This document shows, piece after piece, positions 17,393 to 25,601 of a stretch of 64,000 nt of DNA; the stretch's first letter is position 1, and each line of letters starts with the position of its first letter. Below the pieces are notes generated by a model. It did not search any database, had not been told where the DNA came from, and worked only from the letters and a program-made list of their open reading frames with translations. The DNA comes from Desulfobaculum bizertense DSM 18034 (GTDB lineage: Bacteria > Desulfobacterota > Desulfovibrionia > Desulfovibrionales > Desulfovibrionaceae): the NCBI RefSeq assembly GCF_900167065.1, contig NZ_FUYA01000001.1, positions 124,001 through 188,000 of the forward strand. The letters run 5' to 3'. The position numbers were made by a program, and so were the translations under genes.

Positions 17393-17950
17393 ATGAATAA
17401 GGTTGTTGCTTCTTTTCTGGGGAGAGATTGCCCCGGTGTAACCCACAATGTTGCCAAGCTCCTGCACTCCCTCAAGTGCAGCGTCAACGAAATTACACAG
17501 ACGATTCTTCAGGGCGAATACGCCATGATCGTCATCGCAACTCCCCCAAAAGGCCTTGAACTGGCCGAGCTGGAAAAGCAGATTGCCAAGGGCCTGAAAC
17601 CACACAACATGAGCTTCACGCTGCGAGAATTTTCCCATGAGGGAAAGTGGGACGGCGGCAAGGTTCAGCCTTTTGTCGTGACGCTTCAGGGACCAGACAG
17701 CGAGGGACTTATTGCCCGCATGAGTGGTGTGCTCGCCAGATTCAACGCAAATATTGAGAACCTGAAGGCCTTTGCCTGTGACACCAACCCCGATCATATT
17801 GTCGTGGGTTTTGAGATTGTCGTGGGTGAGCAGGTCGATCTGGCTGCATTCCGTACCGCCCTTGGGGAAGAAGCGGAGGCTCTTGGAAGTGAAGTGAGCC
17901 TCCAGCATCGTGATATTTTTGAAGCCATGCACCGTGTCCAGCCTCTCTAG
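17393..17950 (+). CDS. Two-ACT-domain protein (GcvR-like)
   Basis: A 185-residue protein made of two ACT domains and nothing else. Each begins with the ligand-binding turn typical of the fold: FLGRDCPGVTHNVAKLL in the first and LQGPDSEGLIARMSGVLARF in the second (about residue 95). ACT proteins of this layout, such as GcvR, sense amino acids, often glycine or serine, and act through protein contacts. The start ATG has GAGGA 4 bp upstream. It lies 26 bp before the PFL-family gene; an ACT protein next to a PFL/UPF0210 gene is a pairing seen in many bacteria, suggesting that it regulates that enzyme. Confidence 0.85.
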   Translation: MNKVVASFLGRDCPGVTHNVAKLLHSLKCSVNEITQTILQGEYAMIVIATPPKGLELAELEKQIAKGLKPHNMSFTLREFSHEGKWDGGKVQPFVVTLQGPDSEGLIARMSGVLARFNANIENLKAFACDTNPDHIVVGFEIVVGEQVDLAAFRTALGEEAEALGSEVSLQHRDIFEAMHRVQPL

Positions 17951-17976
17951 GCTGCAAGAGATCAGAGGAAAATAGA

Positions 17977-19350
17977 ATGCTGACAGATAGAGAACTTCTG
18001 AGCACCCTCAAGATGCTGAAAAATGAGCATCTTGACGTGCGTACAGTTACTCTTGGAATAAGTCTTTTTGATTGCGTGAGTGACGACTTTGACCGTTTTG
18101 CGGGCAATATCCGCAGCAAAATTTTGCGCCACGCCGAAAACCTTGTGTCCTTCTGCGACGAGGTCGGCGAAAAGTACGGCATCCCAGTGGTGAACAAGCG
18201 CATCAGCGTTTCCCCCATGTCTGTGATTGCTGCAAACTTTGGCGTTGATGACATGGTTCGCACTGCTATCGTGCTCGACGATGTCGCCAAGGAAGTCGGC
18301 GTTGACTTTTTGGGTGGCTTTGGCGCTCTTGTCCACAAGGGGATGACCAAGGCAGACCGCGCGCTGATTGACTCCTTGCCCGAAGCTCTTGCCCAGACTG
18401 GTCGTATTTGTTCCTCCATCAACGTGGCCACGTCCAAGACTGGTATCAACATGGATGCCGTGCAGCTCATGGGCAAAGTTATTAAGAAAACAGCAGAGCG
18501 TACTGCTGATCTTGATGGCCTTGGTTGCGCAAAGCTCGTTGTCTTTGCCAATATTCCGCAGGACGTGCCGTTTATGGCTGGCGCATATCTGGGTGTTGGT
18601 GAGCCGGAAGCCGTGATTAACGTTGGTGTTTCTGGTCCCGGCGTTGTGCGCAAGGCCATTGACCGTGCCCGCGAAGCCAATCCAGATTTCAACCTTGGTC
18701 AGCTTTCCGAGGTTATCAAGCGCACGGCCTACAAGGTGACTCGCGTTGGTGAAATCATTGGACGTGAAGTTGCTGGCAAGCTCGACGTGCCTTTTGGTGT
18801 TGTCGACCTGTCCCTTGCCCCAGCCCCGCAGGTTGGCGACAGTGTTGGTGAGATTTTCCAGAGCATGGGACTGTCCACCATTGGTGCCCCCGGTTCCACA
18901 GCTGTGCTTGCTATGCTGAATGACGCGGTGAAGAAGGGCGGAGCCTTTGCAAGCTCGCACGTTGGCGGACTTTCTGGTGCATTTATCCCGGTTTCTGAGG
19001 ATTTGAATATTGCCGAGGCCGCGGCAAATGGCTCGCTCTCCATTGAGAAGCTCGAAGCCATGACCTGTGTGTGCTCTGTTGGTTTGGACATGGTCCCGTT
19101 GCCCGGTGACACTCCTGCCTCGACCATCTCTGCAATCATTGCAGACGAGATGGCCATTGGCATGATCAATTCCAAGACCACAGCCGCACGTCTTATTCCT
19201 GTCCCCGGCAAGAAGGCTGGAGACACTGTTTCCTGGGGTGGTTTGCTTGGTGATGCGCACATCATGGAGCTGCCGCACAAGGATGGAGCAGAGGACTTTA
19301 TTTCTCTCGGTGGTCTTATTCCTGCACCAATTCATCAAATGAAGAACTAG
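17977..19350 (+). CDS. PFL family protein (UPF0210/DUF711)
   Basis: A 457-residue glycine-rich protein of the UPF0210 family, named for a distant relation to the pyruvate formate-lyase fold. Recognisable stretches are TVTLGISLFDC, NKRISVSPMSVIAA, FLGGFGALVHKGMT, CSSINVATSKTGINMDAV and the C-terminal TTAARLIPVPGK. No glycyl-radical motif (RVxGY) is present, so formate-lyase chemistry should not be assumed, and the reaction is unknown. It is the second gene of a two-gene operon with the ACT protein and is followed by a terminator about 50 bp on. Confidence 0.85.
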   Translation: MLTDRELLSTLKMLKNEHLDVRTVTLGISLFDCVSDDFDRFAGNIRSKILRHAENLVSFCDEVGEKYGIPVVNKRISVSPMSVIAANFGVDDMVRTAIVLDDVAKEVGVDFLGGFGALVHKGMTKADRALIDSLPEALAQTGRICSSINVATSKTGINMDAVQLMGKVIKKTAERTADLDGLGCAKLVVFANIPQDVPFMAGAYLGVGEPEAVINVGVSGPGVVRKAIDRAREANPDFNLGQLSEVIKRTAYKVTRVGEIIGREVAGKLDVPFGVVDLSLAPAPQVGDSVGEIFQSMGLSTIGAPGSTAVLAMLNDAVKKGGAFASSHVGGLSGAFIPVSEDLNIAEAAANGSLSIEKLEAMTCVCSVGLDMVPLPGDTPASTISAIIADEMAIGMINSKTTAARLIPVPGKKAGDTVSWGGLLGDAHIMELPHKDGAEDFISLGGLIPAPIHQMKN

Positions 19351-19399
19351 GACAGGCTGGAAACGCCATTTTATTGTGCTTTTTTGCGCAAAGTTTTTT

Positions 19400-19431
19400 G
19401 GGCGTCAGGAGGAATTCTGGCGCCCGTTTTT
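19400..19431 (+). terminator. Terminator after the PFL-family gene
   Basis: GGGCGTCAG and CTGGCGCCC pair with a short bulge and are followed by GTTTTTG. Confidence 0.65.
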
Positions 19432-19832
19432 GCACCAAACTTATTCAATAAATTAAATTATTTCAAATGGTTATTGTATATAGATTTGTTGCAGTTTTGC
19501 GACGTTTGTGTCAGCTGTTTTGAAGACCAAACAAGTTCTATTTGGAGACTATGATTACTTTCTCACAATAGCGTTTTTTTGTAGACGAAAAACTTTTGAT
19601 GGGTATATACCCAGTATTGAGCAAAACGCTTGTGGCTGTAGGACAGTTCCTCTGCCCCCCCGCCCCTTGACACCCCGTCTTCGGATGCCATCGTAAACAG
19701 GCTTTTGTGAGGTGACATACAGTCCCCTTGCATAAGGAAACTGCATGTCGCTGTGCTGGACACGGTCCGGCGCGAAATCAGTGAGCATGGTAGAGCCATC
19801 CGAGGAAGATTTCTCAGAGAGATATTTCTCTC
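19432..19832. other. Non-coding, AT-rich stretch upstream of tRNA-Ala
   Basis: No frame here has a ribosome-binding site or family resemblance. It holds an AT-rich segment (19440-19500), a perfect 14-bp palindrome TGGGTATATACCCA (19600-19613) and a C-rich run near 19655. The tRNA promoter follows directly. Confidence 0.5.
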
Positions 19833-19861
19833 TTGACAAGTAGCACCGACTGGTGCATTTT
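19833..19861 (+). promoter_or_regulatory. Sigma-70-type promoter for tRNA-Ala
   Basis: A perfect -35 TTGACA and a CATTTT -10 are separated by exactly 17 bp, placing the start about 10 bp before the mature tRNA end. Confidence 0.6.
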
Positions 19862-19878
19862 CTTCCTCCACACAGAGT

Positions 19879-19954
<76 letters not shown>

Positions 19955-19968
19955 CTCATATGATTTTT

Positions 19969-20001
19969 CGCGCCAGACACAAGTCTGGCGCTTATTTTTT
20001 T
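19969..20001 (+). terminator. Terminator after tRNA-Ala
   Basis: GCGCCAGAC and GTCTGGCGC form a perfect stem with a short loop, followed by TTATTTTTTT. Confidence 0.8.
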
Positions 20002-20125
20002 CCCCAAAGTCGCCTTTTGTCATATTCGACATCTTCATCACAGAAAGACGACATTTCGCAATCCCGCGCAGGTGGAGCGAGATATTGGCTGCCGATGGGC
20101 GTTTAGTGTCACGTGTATAACCATC

Positions 20126-20141
20126 GGTAATGTGTATTACC
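20126..20141. promoter_or_regulatory. Palindrome GGTAAT-GTGT-ATTACC upstream of a small membrane protein gene
   Basis: A perfect six-base inverted repeat with a four-base spacer, 38 bp before the start codon. A longer pair, CCGATGG/CCATCGG, lies just upstream (about 20092-20127). Either an operator or a leader hairpin is possible. Confidence 0.35.
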
Positions 20142-20178
20142 ACGTAACTGTGAACCTAACTGGGTAGGTGGAAAGAAA

Positions 20179-20400
20179 GTGAAAGACCTCGTCCTTATTA
20201 TTGGCACTTTTGTGATGCTGTACATGATTGTGTTCCCTCCGTTTAAACTCCGTCGGAGAAGAACCTCTTGTGGCTACTCTTTTATTGGCACTCCGCCCAA
20301 ACGCTTTGGACGCCGCTGTGTCATTAATGTTTCCGCTTTGCTGAACCAGCTCGCCGCTTGTGGCGTTGTCTTCGGTCTGCTCGAAGTTTTTTGTAGCTAA
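20179..20400 (+). CDS. Small membrane protein, unknown function
   Basis: A 73-residue protein with two hydrophobic segments, LVLIIGTFVMLYMIVF (about residues 4-19) and a C-terminal LLNQLAACGVVFGLL, joined by a very basic linker (KLRRRRTSCG, KRFGRRC). The GTG start is preceded by GGTGGAAAGAAA. It has its own upstream palindrome and a strong terminator 27 bp after the stop, so it looks like an independent unit. I do not recognise a family; the basic linker would sit in the cytoplasm by the positive-inside rule. Confidence 0.55.
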   Translation: MKDLVLIIGTFVMLYMIVFPPFKLRRRRTSCGYSFIGTPPKRFGRRCVINVSALLNQLAACGVVFGLLEVFCS

Positions 20401-20426
20401 TCTAGCGTACGAAAAAACGCGTAAAC

Positions 20427-20464
20427 AAAAAGGGACCCAAGCCTTAGGCTTGGGTCCCTTTTTG
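20427..20464. terminator. Strong bidirectional terminator
   Basis: AAGGGACCCAAGCC and GGCTTGGGTCCCTT form a 14-base perfect stem with a TTA loop, with A and T tracts on both sides. It can end the small-protein transcript and the leftward glyA transcript. A further GC-rich stem GCGCCG/CGGCGC lies at about 20545-20580, nearer to glyA. Confidence 0.9.
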
Positions 20465-20603
20465 TTTGGTCCAAAGTCTTGGAGGGACGGACCAGCAAAA
20501 TGGACGTTTTGCTTCACTTTCTGAATCGGAGAGAGAATGGAAAGCGCCGCCCGCAGGCCGCTCAACCCGCGGACGGCGCATTTCGGTACCAAGAGGTGGA
20601 GGG

Positions 20604-21866
20604 TTAGTCTATCCCCGGTACCGGGAACGTCCTGCACAAGTTTTCCACTTCGCTCCGAATGGACTTGTGCAGGGCCTGGTTGGTCGGGTCCTGCAGGGCC
20701 ACGGTCATCCAACCGGCGAGAGTTTTCATGTGCTCTTCCTTCATCCCCCGCGCCGTCGCCGCAGGGCTACCCATGCGGATTCCGCTCGGACGTAACGGAG
20801 GATTCGGGTCATCTGGAATGATCTGCTTGTTCACAGTGATCGAAATGGTGTCGAGAATCTCTTCCGCAACACGACCGTCAATGCCAAAGCTCGCTTCAGT
20901 ATCAACAACAATCATGTGATTATCTGTTCCGCCAGTTACAAGCGTCACTCCTCGCTCAATAAATGCCTGCGCCAGAGCTTTCGCGTTCAGCAGTACCTGC
21001 TCAGCGTAATCTTTGAACTCAGGCTCAAGTGCCTTCCCTAAGGTGATGGCGATGCCCGCAATGCTGTTCATGTGCGGGCCGCCCTGCAAACCAGGGAAAA
21101 CAGACTTGTCGATCTTTGCCGCAAATTCCTTCCGGCACAACACCATTCCTCCGCGTGGACCACGAAGAGATTTGTGTGTGGTCGTGGTCATGATGTCAAA
21201 CCCATGATCAAATGGGTTCTCCAGCACACCACCTGCTACCAGTCCCGCAAAATGCGATGCGTCAACCATCGTAATTGCCCCGACCTCATCGGCAATCCGT
21301 TTAAACGCGTCGTAGTCAATGTCTCTGGGATAGGAAGTGTAACCACACAACACCAGCTTCGGCTGGGTTCTCTTCGCAATCTCCAAAAGCTCGTCGTAAT
21401 CAATAGAACCGTCAGCAGGGTTCGTCTTGTAACGCTCAAAATTGAAGATGCGACCCATGTGAGATACCGGCGCGCCATGCGTCAGGTGTCCCCCATGAGA
21501 AAGATCCATCGCAAGAATCGTGTCGCCCGGCTCCAGTAAACCAAGGTATACGGCCTGGTTCATCGGAGAGCCAGAAAGCGGCTGCACGTTTGCATGCTCA
21601 CAGCGAAATACCTGCTTCGCACGCTCCCGAGCTAGATCCTCGATAATGTCGGTGTATTGTTGGCCACCATAGTAACGGCGACCAGGATATCCCTCGGCGT
21701 ATTTGTTCGTAAATACGCTGCCAAGTGCGCTCAACACTTCAGGATATGTGTAATTTTCAGAAGGGATTAACTCCACGCCAAGACGCTGACGATTCTTTTC
21801 GCCCTCAATCGCATCATACACTGCGGAGTCATTTTTCTGGAGAAGTTCAAGATAGGTCACGGGCAT
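20604..21866 (-). CDS. glyA: Serine hydroxymethyltransferase, divergent type
   Basis: GlyA interconverts serine and glycine with tetrahydrofolate, the main one-carbon source. The 420-residue product has NKYAEGYPGRRYYGGQ, the substrate-binding SHGGHLTHG, VDASHFAGLVAGG and the PLP lysine in TTTTHKSLRGPRGG, so it should be active. The N-terminal signature reads VELIPSENYTYPEVL, where most proteobacterial enzymes have ELIASEN; together with SALGSVFTNKY this marks a divergent subgroup. ATG 21866 is chosen by alignment with the usual N-terminus; an in-frame ATG at 21890 is the alternative and neither has a strong ribosome site. Composite repeat B lies upstream. Confidence 0.9.
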   Translation of the reverse strand: MPVTYLELLQKNDSAVYDAIEGEKNRQRLGVELIPSENYTYPEVLSALGSVFTNKYAEGYPGRRYYGGQQYTDIIEDLARERAKQVFRCEHANVQPLSGSPMNQAVYLGLLEPGDTILAMDLSHGGHLTHGAPVSHMGRIFNFERYKTNPADGSIDYDELLEIAKRTQPKLVLCGYTSYPRDIDYDAFKRIADEVGAITMVDASHFAGLVAGGVLENPFDHGFDIMTTTTHKSLRGPRGGMVLCRKEFAAKIDKSVFPGLQGGPHMNSIAGIAITLGKALEPEFKDYAEQVLLNAKALAQAFIERGVTLVTGGTDNHMIVVDTEASFGIDGRVAEEILDTISITVNKQIIPDDPNPPLRPSGIRMGSPAATARGMKEEHMKTLAGWMTVALQDPTNQALHKSIRSEVENLCRTFPVPGID

Positions 21867-22129
21867 TCCCCACGCTCTCTCATCTGTCATAAAATGAAAG
21901 TTTCGTGTCGGTACCCTGAAAGAACTCAGGATACAGCCCAGGCGAGCGGCTATTGTTGCTCTCACGCTTCCCTGTGGTAATCCCACATTTTCTCGCCAGT
22001 CACGTGAGGCTCTTTTTCAAAAACCGTTGAAAACCTGCTACGACACCCTGCACTTTGCTGTCAACTCCTTTTTTCAATTTTGTCGATTGCCCATTTATAT
22101 GAACAGATTTTACCCAGCTCGGTAGCGCT

Positions 22130-22727
22130 GAATGGGTGGAGGGGGGAAGATTGGGGGCCTGCCCCAGCCCGCGAGGGCTGGATGGGCGGGAGGGGAGAGA
22201 ACCGGGGCCAGCCCAGCACGTAAGTGCTGGATGGGTGGGTGGGGGAAGATTGGGGGCGCTGCCCCCAAACCCCCGCGTAAGGGAATGATTCCCTTACGTA
22301 TCCTCATCGAGTTTGAATTCCCTCCACGCTTCGCGTGAATGAAATTCAAACTTGTTGGGGCTGCTTAAAGCGGCTTTTTTCTCTTCTGCGAGCTGCCGCG
22401 ATTTTCTTTCTGAACGCTCGCGTTCAGAAAGAAAGGGGTGAGGCGCAAAGAAAAAGAACACACACCCAGTTAATTAGGCCGAAAAAAGGGGCCGGATGAA
22501 GGGGAAAGCCAAAGGCTTTCACTCATCCGGCCCCTTTTTTTCGGGCGAAATCGGGATTCCCAAGGGCCTCGTCCTTGGGCGGGGTCAAGGGGCGGCGCCC
22601 CTTGCAGGGTTTGGGGCGGCGCCCCAATAAAAAACAACACCCGCCCGCCCGGCACCCCTTGCAGGGTTTGGGACAGCGTCCCAATAAAACTGCGCCCCTT
22701 GCAGAGCACGAGACGGAGTCTCGTAAC
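22130..22727. repeat. Composite hairpin repeat, copy B
   Basis: It starts with two degenerate 50-bp-type G-rich units (one with CCAGCCC/GGGCTGG where other units have CCAGCAC/GTGCTGG) and then the same hairpin series as copy A: 22276-22298, 22311-22351, 22403-22434 (TTTCTTTCTGAACG/CGTTCAGAAAGAAA), 22479-22544 (GGGGCCGGATGA/TCATCCGGCCCC), then the CCTTGGG and GCCCC stems. The right end adds tandem units, each with CCCCTTGCAG followed by a hairpin: TTGGGGC/GCCCCAA (22611), TTGGGAC/GTCCCAA (22668) and ACGAGAC/GTCTCGT (22708). It ends 8 bp before the stop codon of the leftward histidine-rich gene. Confidence 0.9.
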
Positions 22728-22735
22728 CCACTCAC

Positions 22736-22978
22736 TTAGTCGTGATGATGTTCGTGAGTGTGAGGGTGGGAATGGTCGTGGTCGTGTGAATGCTCGTGAG
22801 TGTGTGGATGAGAGTGAGCGTCGCAGCTGTGAACATGATCGTGCGTATGCGTGTGAGGATGCTCATGATCGTGCTCATGGGTGTGTGGATGGGAGTGATC
22901 ATGATACTGCTCATGATCGTGAATAAGCTGCTCATACTTGCTGTGCGTGTGGCTTCCGCAGCCGCAGTTCTTACACAT
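22736..22978 (-). CDS. Histidine-rich metal-binding protein resembling a lone HypB N-terminus
   Basis: Eighty residues, beginning MCKNCGCGSH and then dominated by His with Asp/Glu (HSHPHTHEHDHEH and similar), with one more cysteine in the middle. The opening CxxCGCG followed by a His-rich stretch is the layout of the nickel-binding N-terminus of HypB, the GTPase that delivers nickel to [NiFe] hydrogenase, but no GTPase domain follows: the frame stops and a repeat region comes next. The start is well supported (AAGGAGAG 8 bp upstream of ATG). It probably binds Ni, Zn or Co in the cytoplasm as a store or donor. The metal and partner are inference. Confidence 0.8.
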   Translation of the reverse strand: MCKNCGCGSHTHSKYEQLIHDHEQYHDHSHPHTHEHDHEHPHTHTHDHVHSCDAHSHPHTHEHSHDHDHSHPHTHEHHHD

Positions 22979-23170
22979 AACCGTCTCTCCTTGTGATGAA
23001 AAATAGGGCAGAGGGCTGCCTGTTGCAGATAGCTTTAGGCGTACACCTTTTTTTTTATCGTGTCACTGACGAACTGAAATAATCCGAAAGGGAGGGCGGA
23101 GAGGGGGGAGTGCTTTTTACATGAAGGAAGGGAGGGAAATGTGTAGAATGTAGGGTGAAGGAGGCAAGCC

Positions 23171-24109
23171 ATGAAAAAGAGATTCCAAAGGCTCAGCGCG
23201 GAAGAGTTGCAAAAGTGGCGCTCGACGGGCGAGGAATTTACACTGGTTGATGTGCTTTTGCCAGAGCTGCACCAGGCGAAACGAATTCCCGAAGCGGAAA
23301 ACGCATGTGTTTTTGATATGGAATTCGTTGAGATGGTGCTGGAGCTTGTGGAAAGTTCTGAGTCGCGAGTTGTGCTGTACGGCGAGAGCGAGGACGGACG
23401 GGACGCAGTGATTGCGGCGGAAAAGCTGGATAGACAAGGCTTCCGCAATGTGTGGATACTGGCGGGAGGTCTGTGGGGCTGGGTGGAAAAAGGCCTTGAG
23501 ACGACGGGGACAGAACGCATTCCAAAAGAGGAAGGGCTGCTGCTGTTTAATGGGCAGTATGAGCTGAGCCGTTCACAAAGTCTGATCCACTGGGCTGGGC
23601 GAAACGCAAAAAGTGTGCATACCGGGACTCTCCGGGCGTCGCGTGGGCAAATTGATGTCCGGGATGGTGGATTGACGGGATCTTTTACAATCCCGCTGAA
23701 CACAATGCGCAATACAGACCTTGAGGACGAGAGCCTGAAAAATTTGCTGATTCTGCACTTGCTGTCAGATGATTTTTTCTTTGCCGATGAATTTCCGGAA
23801 GCGCGATACCATATTTCTGGAGCCAGCCCTGTCGAAGGCGCAAGCCCTGGAATGCCAAACTATGAAATTCGGGGCGAGCTGGAGCTTCGTGGAGAACGCT
23901 TGCCGCTGCCACTTCTGGCAACGGTGTCAAACCTCGAAGAGCGAAACGTGTCCATTGCGGCCAACTTTGATTTTGACCGAACCCAGTGGGGCGTGGTGTA
24001 CGGCTCTGGGCGACTGTTTGCCCGGCTGGGCTATCACCTTGTTTTTGATCTGATTAGCATTGATCTCCATGTTTTGATGAAAAAAAAGGATGAAGCACAC
24101 GGGGCGTGA
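23171..24109 (+). CDS. Rhodanese-like (no catalytic Cys) and YceI-like fusion protein
   Basis: A 312-residue cytoplasmic protein without a signal peptide. Residues about 10-115 follow the rhodanese fold: FTLVDVLLPELHQAKRIPEA, a central RVVLYGESEDGRDA strand-loop and GFRNVWILAGGLWGWVEKGL. The active-site loop, normally Cys followed by a GxR pattern, has no cysteine, so sulfur transfer is unlikely. Residues about 125-300 resemble YceI lipocalin-like domains: HWAGRNAKSVHTGTL, a GSFTIPLNTMRN strand and FDFDRTQWGVVYGSGR near the end. YceI proteins bind isoprenoid-type lipids and are usually periplasmic. GGAGG precedes the ATG. A possible role is binding of a lipid ligand, with the rhodanese part as a protein-interaction module; this is inference. 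Confidence 0.75.
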   Translation: MKKRFQRLSAEELQKWRSTGEEFTLVDVLLPELHQAKRIPEAENACVFDMEFVEMVLELVESSESRVVLYGESEDGRDAVIAAEKLDRQGFRNVWILAGGLWGWVEKGLETTGTERIPKEEGLLLFNGQYELSRSQSLIHWAGRNAKSVHTGTLRASRGQIDVRDGGLTGSFTIPLNTMRNTDLEDESLKNLLILHLLSDDFFFADEFPEARYHISGASPVEGASPGMPNYEIRGELELRGERLPLPLLATVSNLEERNVSIAANFDFDRTQWGVVYGSGRLFARLGYHLVFDLISIDLHVLMKKKDEAHGA

Positions 24110-24148
24110 ACCCTTGGCAATGGGTGAGGCCTGACGTATAGAGCAGCC

Positions 24149-25561
24149 ATGCAGCAAAATCATTCATTGAAAGACACAATTGCGGCCATTGCAACGCCGC
24201 TCGGAAGCGGTGGCGTGGGCATTGTTCGCCTGAGCGGATCGCGAGCCAAAGAGATTGCGAAACAGCTTTTTGTTTCGTCTCGGGAGGCGTTTTCTGATTT
24301 TCGGCCATACACCATGCATCACGGGTGGGTGCATGACCGAAACGGAGCCAAGCTGGATGAATGCCTTGCGGTGTTCATGCCGGGACCGGGTTCGTATTCT
24401 GGCGAAGATGTTGTGGAATTTCAAAGCCACGGCGGGCCTGTTGTTGTGCGCACGGTGCTTGAGGCTGTGTTGGCAAGCGGCGCACGAGCTGCTGGGGCCG
24501 GAGAGTTCACCTACCGGGCTTTTGTGAATGGTCGTATGGACCTGACACAGGCAGAAGCTGTTGCCGAAATGATTGCTGCACCAACGCGCGCGGGCATGAC
24601 CCTTGCGCAGGCAAAGCTGTCTGGAGCCTTGGGAGAAATGATAGCAGGGCTGCGGGCAAAGCTGGAACACCTGCGTGCTCAGCTCTGCGTTGCCGTGGAC
24701 TTTCCTGATGAAGAAATCGAGTGCCTGTCTCCAGAAGAGTTCTTGCAGGAGACGCAAAGCGTGGGAGAATCCATTGCCGCACTGCTGAAGAATTTTCATC
24801 GTGATCGCTGCTGGAGAGAGGGGGCGCTGACCGTGCTCGCCGGGCAGGTCAACGCAGGCAAATCGAGCCTGATGAATGCCTTGCTTGGCCGTGATCGGGC
24901 TATCGTGACAGACATCCCCGGGACAACGCGTGATTACCTTGAAGAGGCCGTAAATATTGACGGCTTGCCGGTGCGCCTTGTGGATACCGCAGGCATTCGG
25001 GAGACCGAGGACACGGTAGAGCGCGTCGGTCTGGAGCGCAGTAAGGATATGGCCCAGAAGGGTGATCTTGTGCTGCTGGTGATTGACCGGACGCGCGAGA
25101 TTCTTCCTGATGACATATCGCTGGCGCAGGACCTTGGACCGGAAAGAGTGCTGGTCGTACTCAATAAGTCTGATCTGTTTGATGAAAATGGACACGGCGA
25201 GAGCGCCGAGGCTGTTGATGCGGGGTGGTTCGAGCGTGCTGGATATCAGTGCGTAGAAATTTCTGCTCGCTCTGGCGCTGGCGTCGATGCGCTGTGCGTG
25301 GCAATCCGGGAGCGGATTGTGGGGCGCAGTGGCGAGCCTGATGCGGGTGAGCTGGTGCCGAACCTGCGACAGTCGCAGGCAATGGAAAGCGCTGTGGCTG
25401 AGCTGGAAGCGCTGGCCACAGATATTCGAGCGGAGATTCCATATGATCTGCTTGGGGTCAGGCTGGAAACGGTCTGCGACATCATGGGCGAGATTACCGG
25501 CGAGATTGCCTCGGCGGATGTGCTCAACTCGATCTTTAGCGATTTTTGTATCGGCAAATAA
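24149..25561 (+). CDS. mnmE: tRNA modification GTPase MnmE
   Basis: MnmE, with MnmG, installs the cmnm5 group on U34 of certain tRNAs. The 470-residue product has the folate-binding N-domain (IAAIATPLGSGGVGIVRLSG), a helical region, and an inserted Ras-like G domain: G1 AGQVNAGKSS, G2 TDIPGTTRDY, G3 DTAGIRETED and G4 LNKSD. It ends in FCIGK, the conserved catalytic-cysteine tail. In many bacteria mnmE follows jag in the rpmH cluster; here it lies about 5 kb from jag on the opposite strand. It follows the rhodanese-YceI gene by 39 bp and ends at a terminator. Confidence 0.97.
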   Translation: MQQNHSLKDTIAAIATPLGSGGVGIVRLSGSRAKEIAKQLFVSSREAFSDFRPYTMHHGWVHDRNGAKLDECLAVFMPGPGSYSGEDVVEFQSHGGPVVVRTVLEAVLASGARAAGAGEFTYRAFVNGRMDLTQAEAVAEMIAAPTRAGMTLAQAKLSGALGEMIAGLRAKLEHLRAQLCVAVDFPDEEIECLSPEEFLQETQSVGESIAALLKNFHRDRCWREGALTVLAGQVNAGKSSLMNALLGRDRAIVTDIPGTTRDYLEEAVNIDGLPVRLVDTAGIRETEDTVERVGLERSKDMAQKGDLVLLVIDRTREILPDDISLAQDLGPERVLVVLNKSDLFDENGHGESAEAVDAGWFERAGYQCVEISARSGAGVDALCVAIRERIVGRSGEPDAGELVPNLRQSQAMESAVAELEALATDIRAEIPYDLLGVRLETVCDIMGEITGEIASADVLNSIFSDFCIGK

Positions 25562-25570
25562 TGACAACAA

Positions 25571-25601
25571 GAAAGGCGCCCTGTGTGGCGCCTTTTTTTA
25601 T
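25571..25601. terminator. Terminator between mnmE and the HxlR gene
   Basis: AAAGGCGCC and GGCGCCTTT form a perfect stem with a CTGTGT loop and seven T residues. It serves both converging genes. Confidence 0.85.

Noticed and set aside
17962-19338. Long minus-strand frame opposite the PFL-family gene
   Set aside because: Shadow of a conserved gene; similar long shadows lie opposite mnmE, thiC and gap and arise from codon bias in GC-rich third positions.
22470-22735. Open frames inside the composite repeats (also near 12100-12477 and 30454-30936)
   Set aside because: The predicted products simply read the hairpins, they recur only because the repeat recurs, and stem covariation is incompatible with protein constraint.
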